From contig NZ_JBNCMC010000001.1 of the NCBI RefSeq assembly GCF_049844995.1, positions 682,001 through 746,000 on the forward strand: a stretch of 64,000 nt of DNA, given 5' to 3'. Below, piece after piece: positions 1 to 7,637 of this stretch; positions within the stretch are counted from its first letter, which is position 1; every line of letters starts with the position of its first letter. The translations under genes and the position numbers were made by a program. Below the pieces are notes generated by a model. The model was given only the letters and a program-made list of their open reading frames with translations, did not search any database and was not told the origin of the DNA. This stretch comes from Luteimicrobium sp049844995 (GTDB lineage Bacteria; Actinomycetota; Actinomycetes; Actinomycetales; Cellulomonadaceae).

Positions 1-56
1 ACGGCCCCCGCCCCCAGCGCCGCGCCCGCGGCCACGGCGAGGGCCCGGCGGATCAC
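1..56 (-). CDS. 5' end of a probable secreted or membrane protein (partial)
   Basis: Reading the minus strand, a GTG codon overlaps the TGA stop of the upstream Ni/Co permease (GTGA, 4-nt overlap), and an open frame continues to the window edge. The 18 visible residues after two arginines are Ala/Gly/Leu/Val rich, like the start of a signal peptide or first membrane segment. The overlap suggests translational coupling with the permease, so it may be a third member of the metal-transport operon. The rest lies outside the window; product unknown. Confidence 0.4.
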   Translation of the reverse strand, partial: MIRRALAVAAGAALGAGA

Positions 57-1246
57 GACGCCGTCCCGCGGGTCCACCGGTCCTCGACCCGGCCCCAGTG
101 CCAGACGGCCAGGGCGACGAGCCAGCACACGACGAACAGCCCGACGATCACGAACCCGGCGTGGTCGAGGTCGATCCCGGCGACCCAGGCGAGCGGGCCG
201 GTCTCGATCGAGAACCGGTCCGAGAGGACCCCGACCAGCTCGATCGTGCCCACGACGAGCGCGACGAGGACCGAGATCGTCGTGATCGTGAGGTTGTAGA
301 AGACCTTGCGCGCCGGGCGGGCGAACGCCCAGCCGTACGCCGCGTTCATGAGGACGCCGTCGACCGTGTCCATGAGGCACATCCCGGCCGCGAAGAGCAC
401 CGGCAGGACGAGGACGGCGTAGAACGGCAGGGCGAACGCGGCGGCCCCGCCCGCGAGCACGAGCAGGCCGACCTCGGTCGCGGTGTCGAAGCCGAGCCCG
501 AACAGGACGCCGACCGGGTAGATCCCCGCCGGCGTCCGGACCGTGCGCGTCAGGCCGCCCAGGAACCGGTTGAGCAGGCCGCGGCGCGCGAGCTGCTCCT
601 CGAGCGCGGCGTCGTCGTGATCGCCGCGGCGCATCGCGCGAGCCACCCGGACGATCCCGACCAGGGCGGCGAGGTTGAGGATGCCGAGGACCCACAGGAA
701 CACCCCGGAGACCGTGGGCCCGACGACGCCCGTGACGGTGTGGAGCGTGGACGCGTCGTCCTGGAGCGGCCCGACGAGCGCCCGGACCCCGACCGAGAGC
801 AGCAGCGCGAGGGTGAAGACGATCGTCGAGTGCCCGAGCGAGAACCAGAAGCCGACGGAGAGCGGCCTCCGGCCGGGGCTCCGCCCGCTCGCTCGGAGGG
901 CGGCAGCGTCGCTCACGAGCTTGCGGGTCGTGTTGTCGATCGCCGCGATGTGGTCGGCGTCGAACGCGTGCCGCAGGCCGAACGAGTACGCCAGGATCCC
1001 CACGCCGACCGTGAACACCTGGTGGTCGCCGCCGAGCTCGAACCGGTGGGGAGACACGAGCGCGAGCAGGACGCCGAACCCGACCACGTGGAGCAGCACC
1101 ACGACCGTGGCCATGCCCGCGAGCGAGCGCCCGTCGCCGGGTTCGAGACGGGCTCGCCCGGGTGCCGAGTCGGTCGTGGCGGTCGTCGTGGTCGTCCCGG
1201 TCGTGGTCACGGGGGCTCCGTTCGGGCTCGGTGCGGGGGCTGGCAC
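53..1246 (-). CDS. NiCoT-family nickel/cobalt permease (HoxN/NixA type)
   Basis: A 397-residue polytopic membrane protein that imports Ni(II) and/or Co(II) across the cytoplasmic membrane. All NiCoT signatures are visible: RHAFDADHIAAIDN (about 92-105, TM2, metal-selecting His/Asp), FSLGHSTIVF (about 135-144), LGFDTATE (about 251-258) and GMCLMDTVDG (about 288-297). About eight hydrophobic segments; the first 45 residues are a Thr/Pro-rich cytoplasmic tail. The chosen start is a GTG; a later ATG (MATVVVLL, residue 45) would still keep all membrane segments. It lies 18 nt downstream of a NicO-family permease gene on the same strand, so they are probably co-transcribed. Family assignment is firm; Ni versus Co preference cannot be read from sequence. 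Confidence 0.93.
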   Translation of the reverse strand: MPAPAPSPNGAPVTTTGTTTTTATTDSAPGRARLEPGDGRSLAGMATVVVLLHVVGFGVLLALVSPHRFELGGDHQVFTVGVGILAYSFGLRHAFDADHIAAIDNTTRKLVSDAAALRASGRSPGRRPLSVGFWFSLGHSTIVFTLALLLSVGVRALVGPLQDDASTLHTVTGVVGPTVSGVFLWVLGILNLAALVGIVRVARAMRRGDHDDAALEEQLARRGLLNRFLGGLTRTVRTPAGIYPVGVLFGLGFDTATEVGLLVLAGGAAAFALPFYAVLVLPVLFAAGMCLMDTVDGVLMNAAYGWAFARPARKVFYNLTITTISVLVALVVGTIELVGVLSDRFSIETGPLAWVAGIDLDHAGFVIVGLFVVCWLVALAVWHWGRVEDRWTRGTAS

Positions 1247-1264
1247 GGTTGTTGCGCCCCCTCG

Positions 1265-2146
1265 TCAGGATGCGCCCGGCGCGATGATGCCGCCGAGCGC
1301 GAGGACGCTGATCGCGCCGCCGGCGAGCGCGATCGCCGCGCCCGTGACGAGCGGCACCGCGCGGGCGGCGCTCCGGAGGGCCGCCGTCGGGCGGGTGTGC
1401 GCCACGACGAAGGACCGGCCCCAGAGGGCCGCGAGACCGGCCGCGAACAGCACCGACGCGAGCCCGACGCCGAACGCGAGGACGAGGCCGACCGCCATCC
1501 CCGACCGCCCGGCGAAGATCCCCGTCACGAGCACGAGGAACGCCGACGGCGAAGGCGTCAGCGCGCCCGCGGCGCCCAGCGTCACGAGGGTGGGGCGGCT
1601 CACGGCCGGGGCGGTCGTCGTCGGGTGGTCGTGGTGATGACCGTCGTGGTCGTGGTCGTGGTCGTGGGCCGGGACGTCCGTCGGGCGCACGTGCGTGTGG
1701 GCGCGGCCGAACGGGCCGTGCCGGTGGGTGAGCGACCCGTCGGCCGCGCCGGGGGCTGGCGCGCGTCGGGCCCGGAGCACGAGGAGCACGCCGACGCCGA
1801 CGACCGTCAGACCCGCCACGAGCTCCAGCACCCCGGTGAGCTGCTCGAGGTCGACGAGGCCGGACAGGTCGAAGAAGGTCCACAGGACCGCGAGAACGAG
1901 CACCGAAACGGTGTGCATGACGGCGACCGAGCCGCCGAGCCAGGCGGCGTCCCGTACGGTGCCGCGCGAGCCGACGAGGTAGGCGGCCGCGAGGCTCTTG
2001 CCGTGCCCCGGCCCGACGGCGTGCGCGGCGCCCGCGAGGAACGCGAACGCGAACGCGACGGGCGCGAAGTGCGGCGACGTGACGAAGCCGAGCATCGTGT
2101 CCGCGAGCCCGCCGAACGGCGACCAGTCGAGGAGGGAGGAAGCCAC
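1265..2146 (-). CDS. NicO/RcnA-family nickel/cobalt transporter with His-rich loop
   Basis: A 293-residue membrane protein of the NicO (RcnA-like) superfamily. HAVGPGHGKS (about 42-50) and the TPSPSAFL motif (about 196-204) are the family hallmarks. Between them is a cytoplasmic loop (about 141-174) packed with alternating His and Asp, a probable metal-binding or sensing segment. Members either export Ni/Co (RcnA) or take them up; direction is not decided by sequence. The adjacent NiCoT permease is an importer family, so the pair may be redundant importers or an import/export pair. Start is GTG with no clear ribosome-binding site. An 18-bp palindrome sits 23 nt upstream and may be its operator. 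Confidence 0.88.
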   Translation of the reverse strand: MASSLLDWSPFGGLADTMLGFVTSPHFAPVAFAFAFLAGAAHAVGPGHGKSLAAAYLVGSRGTVRDAAWLGGSVAVMHTVSVLVLAVLWTFFDLSGLVDLEQLTGVLELVAGLTVVGVGVLLVLRARRAPAPGAADGSLTHRHGPFGRAHTHVRPTDVPAHDHDHDHDGHHHDHPTTTAPAVSRPTLVTLGAAGALTPSPSAFLVLVTGIFAGRSGMAVGLVLAFGVGLASVLFAAGLAALWGRSFVVAHTRPTAALRSAARAVPLVTGAAIALAGGAISVLALGGIIAPGAS

Positions 2147-2506
2147 GCTGGGATGGAAGCGTGCGAGCCGGAACGCCGGCGTTCCGCGAGGTGGCCGGCG
2201 TCGGGCGGTCCGGTGAACGCTCCACGTCCCGGCGCGTCGGCGTTGGAATGTGCGGCCCCCTGCGGAAACCGGTCACCACTGATCCCGCTCCGCCGCGGCG
2301 CCCGAAGTGGCGAGAAACGACGCCGGTTTGCCCGGAAACAGCGAGAAACGCTTGCCCGTCGGCCACGACGATGCCTACGGTCCAGAAACCGGTTGCTGCC
2401 GTCGCTCGAGTCCGATGTGCGGTGGTTCGCCCCACGAGACACCGTGGTTCGTGGCGCTCGCGGCCGAGGCAAGTCCCGCATTCGACGACGAAAGTGAGGC
2501 ACCACG
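2147..2506. other. Intergenic region between metal transporters and pectate lyase
   Basis: No gene is supported in these 360 bases. It carries the 2169-2186 palindrome on the transporter side. On the lyase side there are five GAAAC(C/G) motifs (near 2265, 2313, 2335, 2344 and 2384), two of them within the shared string GAAACCGGT, one of which (2385-2392, AACCGGTT) is an 8-bp palindrome. This clustering would fit a LacI-type or other repressor region for the pectinase gene. A TACGGT hexamer near 2375 is a possible -10. No operator can be assigned firmly. Confidence 0.4.
2169..2186. promoter_or_regulatory. 18-bp perfect palindrome upstream of Ni/Co transporter genes
   Basis: CGGAACGCCGGCGTTCCG is a perfect palindrome centred 31 nt upstream of the NicO GTG start. 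Its position suits a repressor operator for the minus-strand metal-transport genes. It does not resemble a published Nur or NikR box known to me, so the binding protein is unknown. It could also be a chance palindrome in GC-rich DNA. Confidence 0.4.
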
Positions 2507-5248
2507 ATGCGACGGAAGGCATCACGACGGCTGCTGGCCGCGGGGGTGACGACGTCCATGGCAGCGGCGATCGGGATCGCCGCGCTGACGCTCCCCGGAG
2601 CGCAGGCGGCCGCGAGCGGAGCGAACGGCTTCGCGTCCCAGAACGGCGGCACCACGGGCGGCGCCGGCGGCGCGGTCGTCAAGGCGACGACCGGCACCGA
2701 GATCAACCAGGCCCTGTGCAGCCGGGCCGCGGACGACACTCCGCTGACGATCCAGGTCACGGGCACGATCACCCTCGACAACACCGACAAGGTCTCGGGC
2801 GACAGCTGCGACACGACCGGTGACGAGATCCAGTTCAAGGGCGTCAGCAACGTGACGCTGGTGGGCGCCGGGTCGGGCGCGACGTTCGACCAGATCGGCA
2901 TCCACCTCCGCGACGCGCACAACGTCGTGATCCAGAACGTCACGGTCCAGAACGTCAAGAAGTCGAACGGCGCGACCTCCAACGGCGGCGACGCGATCGG
3001 CCTCGAGTCGGGCGTGTCCAACGTGTGGGTGGACCACGACACGCTCCTGGCGTCGGGCGGCGAGGACGAGGGCTACGACTCCCTGATCGACATGAAGTCC
3101 GGAACGACGTACGTCACGGTGTCGTACACGGTCTTCCGGAACTCCGGGCGGGGCGGCCTGGTCGGCCACAGCGACACCGACACGAACAACGGCCCAGTGA
3201 CGTTCCACCACAACCTGTACGACCACATCGACTCGCGCACCCCGCTGCTGCGGGCGGCGACGGCCCACATCTACGACAACTACTACGTGGACCTCCAGAA
3301 GTCGGGCATCAACTCCCGCGACGGCGGCAAGGCCAAGGTCGAGAACAACTACTTCAAGGACTCCCAGGACCCGCTCGGCACGTTCTACACGGACAAGCCC
3401 GGGTTCTGGCAGGTCGCCGGGAACGTCTTCGACAACGTGACGTGGACGGCCGCGGACAGCGAGACCAACCCGGCCGGCTCGAACCCGACGTCGACCACCA
3501 CCGTCGCGATCCCGTACTCCTACACGCTCGACGACGCGAGCTGCGTGCCCGACATCGTCGGGAAGACCGCAGGCGCGAACACCGGGCTGAAGGTGTCGGA
3601 CGGTTCGTGCACGCCGACCAGCCCGCCGGCCACGGACGAGCCGACCACCCCGCCGACCGACGCGCCGACGGACCCGGCGACGACGGACCCGACCGACCCG
3701 TCGGACGGGGGCTCGGGCGACACCCCGAGCGGCGCCCCGACGCCGGGCAGCGGCGCGATCTACGTGGCGCCTTCGGGCACGGACAGCGCGGCCGGCACGG
3801 TCTCCGCGCCGACGACGCTCGCCTCCGCGGTCGCCAAGGTGAAGCCGGGCGGGCAGATCTTCCTGCGCGGCGGCACGTACAAGCTCTCCGACACGGTGAC
3901 GATCCAGCCGGGCAACAGCGGAACGTCGTCGTCGCCGACGGTGCTCGCCGCGTACCCGGGCGAGAAGCCCGTCCTGGACTTCTCGGCGCAGACCGAGGAC
4001 CCGGCCAACCGCGGCATCGAGCTCGGCGGTGACTACTGGCACTTCTACGGGTTCACCGTCCAGCACGCGGGGGACAACGGCATCCTCGTGGGCGGCGACC
4101 ACAACGTGATCGAGCGCGTCGTCACGGCGGCCAACCGCGACACGGGTCTGCAGATCGCGCGTCTCGTCGCGGGTGCGCCCGCCTCCGAGTGGCCGTCGGA
4201 CAACCTCGTGGTCAGCAGCGAGTCGCACGACAACGTCGACTCCGACGGCGAGGACGCGGACGGCTTCGCCGCGAAGCTGACCGCCGGGCCGGGCAACGTG
4301 TTCCGGTACGACGTCTCGCACAACAACATCGACGACGGCTGGGACCTGTACGCGAAGGACGAGACCGGACCCATCGGCGTCGTCACCATCGAGGACTCGC
4401 TGTCGTACCACAACGGCACCCTGACCGACGGGTCGCAGGCCGGCAGCGGGGACCGCAACGGGTTCAAGCTCGGCGGGTCGAAGATCGCCGACGACCACGT
4501 CGCGCTCCGGAACATCGCGTACGAGAACGGCCACGACGGGTTCACGTACAACAGCAACCCGGGCCACATGACGATCACGGACAACGTGAGCATCGGCAAC
4601 GACGAGCGGAACTTCCACTGGGAGACCGGGACGTCGGTGTTCAGCGGCAACCTGTCCTGCGACAGCGGGTCGAACGACAAGATCGTCGGGACCGACGACG
4701 GCACGAACCACTGGTACACGGGCTCGAACAGCTCGGGCTGCTCCGCGTACGCGGGCGCGCTGGCCTGGTCGTTCGGCTCGGACGGGAAGCTCCACGTGAC
4801 GTTCGGCGGCTCCGAGCCGACGGACCCGACCGACCCGCCCACGGACCCGACGGACCCGCCGACCGACCCGACGGACCCGCCGAGCGGGACCAACCTGAGC
4901 CTCGGCGCGGGTGCGGACGGCTCGAGCAAGGCCAGCGGGACGAGCTACGGGAACGCGATCGACGGTGACGCCTCGACCTACTGGTCGCCCAGCGGGTCCA
5001 CCGGCACCCTCTCGGTGAAGTGGAGCTCGGCGAAGACCGTCTCGAAGGTCGTCGTGAAGGAGGCCGGCACGGCCGGCACCATCGGCGCCTGGAAGCTCGT
5101 GAACAACGACACCGGGGCCGTCCTCAAGACGGGCTCGGGCGCCGGGACGGTCTCGTTCTCGGCGACGTCGCTCACGAAGCTCAACTTCGTGATCACGAGC
5201 GCGTCCGGCACGCCGAAGCTCGCGGAGCTGGAGACGTACGCCGGCTGA
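2507..5248 (+). CDS. Secreted multidomain pectate lyase: PL1 + PL9 + F5/8-type-C-like module
   Basis: A 913-residue extracellular enzyme that should cleave homogalacturonan by beta-elimination. Order: signal peptide (about 1-35, twin Arg at positions 2-3 and 7-8, Ala-rich cleavage region); a PL1 parallel beta-helix (about 40-345) with SNVWVDHDTLLA, YDSLIDMKSG, RGGLVGHSDTD and HHNLYDHIDSRTPLLR; a Pro/Thr/Asp linker (about 360-405); a PL9 beta-helix (about 415-765) with DADGFAAKL, NVFRYDVSHNNIDDGWDLY and NGFKLGG; a second PTDP-repeat linker (about 770-795); and a C-terminal discoidin/F5-8C-like module (about 796-913) of the kind that binds carbohydrate. GAGG lies 9 nt before the ATG. Two different lyase folds in one chain suggest endo/exo cooperation (inference). 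A large hairpin follows the stop. Confidence 0.93.
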   Translation: MRRKASRRLLAAGVTTSMAAAIGIAALTLPGAQAAASGANGFASQNGGTTGGAGGAVVKATTGTEINQALCSRAADDTPLTIQVTGTITLDNTDKVSGDSCDTTGDEIQFKGVSNVTLVGAGSGATFDQIGIHLRDAHNVVIQNVTVQNVKKSNGATSNGGDAIGLESGVSNVWVDHDTLLASGGEDEGYDSLIDMKSGTTYVTVSYTVFRNSGRGGLVGHSDTDTNNGPVTFHHNLYDHIDSRTPLLRAATAHIYDNYYVDLQKSGINSRDGGKAKVENNYFKDSQDPLGTFYTDKPGFWQVAGNVFDNVTWTAADSETNPAGSNPTSTTTVAIPYSYTLDDASCVPDIVGKTAGANTGLKVSDGSCTPTSPPATDEPTTPPTDAPTDPATTDPTDPSDGGSGDTPSGAPTPGSGAIYVAPSGTDSAAGTVSAPTTLASAVAKVKPGGQIFLRGGTYKLSDTVTIQPGNSGTSSSPTVLAAYPGEKPVLDFSAQTEDPANRGIELGGDYWHFYGFTVQHAGDNGILVGGDHNVIERVVTAANRDTGLQIARLVAGAPASEWPSDNLVVSSESHDNVDSDGEDADGFAAKLTAGPGNVFRYDVSHNNIDDGWDLYAKDETGPIGVVTIEDSLSYHNGTLTDGSQAGSGDRNGFKLGGSKIADDHVALRNIAYENGHDGFTYNSNPGHMTITDNVSIGNDERNFHWETGTSVFSGNLSCDSGSNDKIVGTDDGTNHWYTGSNSSGCSAYAGALAWSFGSDGKLHVTFGGSEPTDPTDPPTDPTDPPTDPTDPPSGTNLSLGAGADGSSKASGTSYGNAIDGDASTYWSPSGSTGTLSVKWSSAKTVSKVVVKEAGTAGTIGAWKLVNNDTGAVLKTGSGAGTVSFSATSLTKLNFVITSASGTPKLAELETYAG

Positions 5249-5256
5249 CGGCGCGC

Positions 5257-5341
5257 GTCCCATCCGCCGAGATACCGCGATCCGGCTGAGATACCGAGGG
5301 AGACCCGGTATCTCGGCCGGATCTCGGTATCTCGGCGGGAC
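5257..5341 (+). terminator. Large hairpin built from four GAGATACCG units
   Basis: Left arm 5257-5296 and right arm 5304-5341 are reverse complements over about 36 bp, with a 4-nt bulge (ATCC) and two mismatches. Each arm contains two copies of GAGATACCG or its complement, so the unit occurs four times. It begins 9 nt after the pectate lyase stop codon, making it a strong transcription terminator candidate. There is no T tract, as is usual in high-GC actinobacteria. Confidence 0.7.
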
Positions 5342-5387
5342 GGCGTCCTCGGGGGCGGGGACGGCGCCGTCGTGATAGACCGACCGC

Positions 5388-6392
5388 ATGGCCGCCTCCC
5401 CGACCCCGCCGGACGACGGGCAGGTGGCCACGCCCACCACGCCCCGCGTCGCCAGCCCGCCGGACGAGCGCGGCGACTCGACGCTCACCGTGGTGATCGC
5501 GTTCGCCGCCAACCTGGCGGTGGCGCTCGCGAAGTCGGCCGCGGCCGCGCTCACCGGGTCCGCCTCGATGGTCGCGGAGGCCGTGCACTCGTGGGCCGAC
5601 ACGGGCAACGAGGTGTTCCTGCTCGTCGCGGACCGGTCCTCGCGTCGGAAGGCCGACGCCGTCCATCCCCTCGGCTACGGGCGCGAGGCGTACGTGTGGT
5701 CGATGTTCGCGGCGATCGGGCTGTTCGCGGTCGGCGCGGGGGTCTCGGTGACCCACGGCATCCAGGAGCTCGCCCACCCCGAGCCGGCGACGGACTTCGG
5801 GGTCGCGTACGCGGTGCTCGCCCTGTCGTTCGTGCTCGAGGGCCTGTCGTTCCTCCGGTCGATCCGGCAGGCCCGCGGCGAGGCGAGGGTGGCCGAGCGG
5901 GACGTGCTCGAGCACGTCGTCGCGACGTCCGACCCGACGCTTCGGGCGGTCGTCGCCGAGGACGCGGCCGCCCTCGTCGGCCTCGTCGTCGCGTTCGTCG
6001 GCGTCCTCGCCCACCAGCTCACGGGATCGCCGGTGCCGGACGCGATCGGGTCGATCGTCGTCGGGCTCGTCCTGGGCGTCGTCGCGGTGATCCTCATCCA
6101 GCGCAACCGCGTGTTCCTCGTCGGCGCCGGCGTCGACGAGCGCACCCGCCGCGCCGTCCTGGCCGGGCTGCTCGGCCTGCCCGACGTCGCCCGCGTGACG
6201 TACCTGCGGCTCGAGTACGTGGGGCCGCGGTCGCTCTACCTGGTGGCGAGCGTCGACCTCGTGGGGGACGCCGTCGAGCACGTCGTCGCGCGCCGCCTCG
6301 ACGCCCTCGAGCGCAAGGTCGCCGAGACGCCGCGGCTGGCGGGCGTCGTGCTCACGCTGTCGACGCCGGAGGAGCCGTCGCTCACGGTGTGA
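5388..6392 (+). CDS. Cation diffusion facilitator (CDF) transporter
   Basis: A 334-residue inner-membrane metal exporter, likely Zn(II)/Co(II)/Cd(II)-proton antiport. Six hydrophobic segments followed by a soluble C-terminal domain. TM2 has the metal-site signature HSWADTGNE (His67, Asp71). At the TM5 site the usual HxxxD is replaced by ED (Glu191-Asp192, VAEDAAALVGL), as in the SLC30A9-like branch, which may change metal preference. The Pro/Thr-rich N-terminus (1-30) is probably cytoplasmic. ATG start chosen; a weak -10-like TAGACC ends 6 nt upstream. It stands alone after a terminator hairpin. Confidence 0.9.
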   Translation: MAASPTPPDDGQVATPTTPRVASPPDERGDSTLTVVIAFAANLAVALAKSAAAALTGSASMVAEAVHSWADTGNEVFLLVADRSSRRKADAVHPLGYGREAYVWSMFAAIGLFAVGAGVSVTHGIQELAHPEPATDFGVAYAVLALSFVLEGLSFLRSIRQARGEARVAERDVLEHVVATSDPTLRAVVAEDAAALVGLVVAFVGVLAHQLTGSPVPDAIGSIVVGLVLGVVAVILIQRNRVFLVGAGVDERTRRAVLAGLLGLPDVARVTYLRLEYVGPRSLYLVASVDLVGDAVEHVVARRLDALERKVAETPRLAGVVLTLSTPEEPSLTV

Positions 6393-6470
6393 TGGCGCCG
6401 GTCACGCCGGTCGCCTTGCCGCGCGCGTCGAGGTCGATCACGCTGCTCGCGCCGGACGTCCAGGTCACCG

Positions 6471-7214
6471 TCACCCGTCGAGCAGGTGTCGGAGGTAGCG
6501 CGCCGGGTGCGCGAGGTAGGAGCGCCAGTGCTCGACGAGCTCGAGGTCCTCCCAGCGCGCCCGGCGCAGCCCCCACGGGCCCACCTCGAGGATCGTCGCT
6601 CCGGGCAGCGCAGCGAGCACGGGGGAGTGCGTCGCGCACAGGACCTGGCCCCCCGACCGGGCGAGGTCGTCAAGCGTGCGCATCAGTGAGAGCGTGGACG
6701 AGAACGACAGCGCCGCCTCGGGCTCGTCGAGGCAGTAGAACCCGGGCGAGTCGAACCGGCTCCCGAGCACCGCGAGGAACGACTCGCCGTGGCTCATCTC
6801 GTGGAACCTCGGGTCCGGGTAGCGCGGGTTGCCGCCCGTCCGCTCGACGTACGTGTACCAGCCGTGCATGGTCTCGGCACGGAGGAAGAATCCCCACCGG
6901 CCCGCGCCGACCCCGCGCTGGAGGGTGATCGCGTCGCTCAGCGGCGACTCGCTGGTCCGGGTCGAGTGCTGCCCGTGCGCGGTGCCGCCCTCGGGGGACA
7001 GACCGTAGGCGACGGCGAGCGCCTCGACCATCGTGGACTTGCCGGAGCCGTTCTCACCGACGAGGAAGGTCACGCCCGGCGCGAGCTGCAGCCCGTCCCG
7101 AAGGAGCTGGTCGACGGCGGGGATCGTCCTCGGCCAGGTGCCGGCGTCCAGCGGGTGTTCCTTCCTCGCCGCTACGCGCACCACCGGTGGCTGGCGGAAG
7201 AAGTCGGACCTCAT
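6471..7214 (-). CDS. AAA/ABC-type predicted ATPase (COG3910-like)
   Basis: A 247-residue cytoplasmic ATPase with no membrane segment. Walker A GENGSGKST (53-61), an ABC-like signature MSHGES (140-145), Walker B YCLDEPEA (about 160-167) and a switch His in CATHSP (196). It resembles the stand-alone predicted ATPases related to RecF/SMC heads. The ATG overlaps the TGA of the upstream small membrane protein gene by 4 nt (ATGA), so the two are translationally coupled. Partner and substrate are unknown; the family is often annotated only as AAA family ATPase. Downstream, before the CDF stop, is a short orphan coding-like stretch. Confidence 0.82.
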   Translation of the reverse strand: MRSDFFRQPPVVRVAARKEHPLDAGTWPRTIPAVDQLLRDGLQLAPGVTFLVGENGSGKSTMVEALAVAYGLSPEGGTAHGQHSTRTSESPLSDAITLQRGVGAGRWGFFLRAETMHGWYTYVERTGGNPRYPDPRFHEMSHGESFLAVLGSRFDSPGFYCLDEPEAALSFSSTLSLMRTLDDLARSGGQVLCATHSPVLAALPGATILEVGPWGLRRARWEDLELVEHWRSYLAHPARYLRHLLDG

Positions 7215-7522
7215 CGGCCGGTCGACGAGTGCGGGTCGTCGCTGCCGCGGTCGAGCGAGCGCCGGGTGCGGGCGCCGACGATGGCGACGCTGACGAGCCC
7301 GAGCGCGGCGACGCCGAGGATCACCTTGACCCACGGGAACCCGGAGCCCTCGCCGGAGTCCGGACGGTCGCCGGGCTGGACGGTCGACGTGACGGTCGGG
7401 CCGGGGCTCGGGGTCGCGGCCTGCGCGGCGCCCGCCCCGAGCCCGCCGAGGGCGAGCACGAGCAGGGTGCCCAGCGCCGCCAGGGCGAGGAGCGGTCGTC
7501 GGTCGAGGCGCGCGCGGAGCAT
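7211..7522 (-). CDS. Small signal-peptide protein with C-terminal membrane anchor
   Basis: A 103-residue protein of unrecognised family. N-terminal signal-like hydrophobic stretch (about 11-32, ending AQAA), a short Pro/Thr/Ser-rich segment (35-60), a second hydrophobic helix (about 66-84), and a basic then acidic cytoplasmic tail. It should sit in the membrane with a small extracytoplasmic loop. The start is supported by a TACCCT -10 hexamer (7530-7535 on the minus strand) ending 7 nt before the ATG, the leaderless arrangement seen repeatedly here. Its stop overlaps the ATPase start, so the pair probably acts together (inference). Confidence 0.65.
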   Translation of the reverse strand: MLRARLDRRPLLALAALGTLLVLALGGLGAGAAQAATPSPGPTVTSTVQPGDRPDSGEGSGFPWVKVILGVAALGLVSVAIVGARTRRSLDRGSDDPHSSTGR

Positions 7523-7557
7523 GCTTGCGAGGGTAGTCCGGGACGCGACAACAAGAG

Positions 7558-7590
7558 TTGAGCGGAATAGGCTCAATTCTGGCACCGTTG
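7558..7590 (+). promoter_or_regulatory. clpB control region: HspR HAIR box inside a SigH-type promoter
   Basis: TTGAGC-N7-GCTCAA (7558-7576) matches the HAIR inverted repeat (CTTGAGT-N7-ACTCAAG) bound by HspR. Interleaved with it is GGAATA (7564-7569), then 17 nt, then GTTG (7587-7590), matching the GGAAYA-N17/18-GTT promoter of SigH/SigR. clpB starts 47 nt further on. In mycobacteria clpB is likewise controlled by HspR and SigH, so heat repression and oxidative or disulfide-stress activation are expected here. Confidence 0.8.
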
Positions 7591-7637
7591 TTGCGAGCAG
7601 AAGCGTTCCCGACACCCCGGAGGATCCCGGAGACCCC

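Noticed and set aside
98..2497. 799-codon plus-strand open frame opposite the Ni/Co permeases
   Set aside because: Its protein is an Arg/Asp/Glu/His-rich composition typical of an antisense shadow of GC-rich genes, while the opposite strand encodes two complete permeases with family motifs.
2522..5608. 1028-codon minus-strand open frame across the pectate lyase
   Set aside because: Val/Arg/Ala-rich antisense shadow without any motif; the plus strand has a signal peptide and two lyase domains.
6789..7637. N-terminal extension of clpB in the same frame
   Set aside because: ClpB N-terminus, ribosome-binding site and the HAIR/SigH promoter all place the start at 7638.
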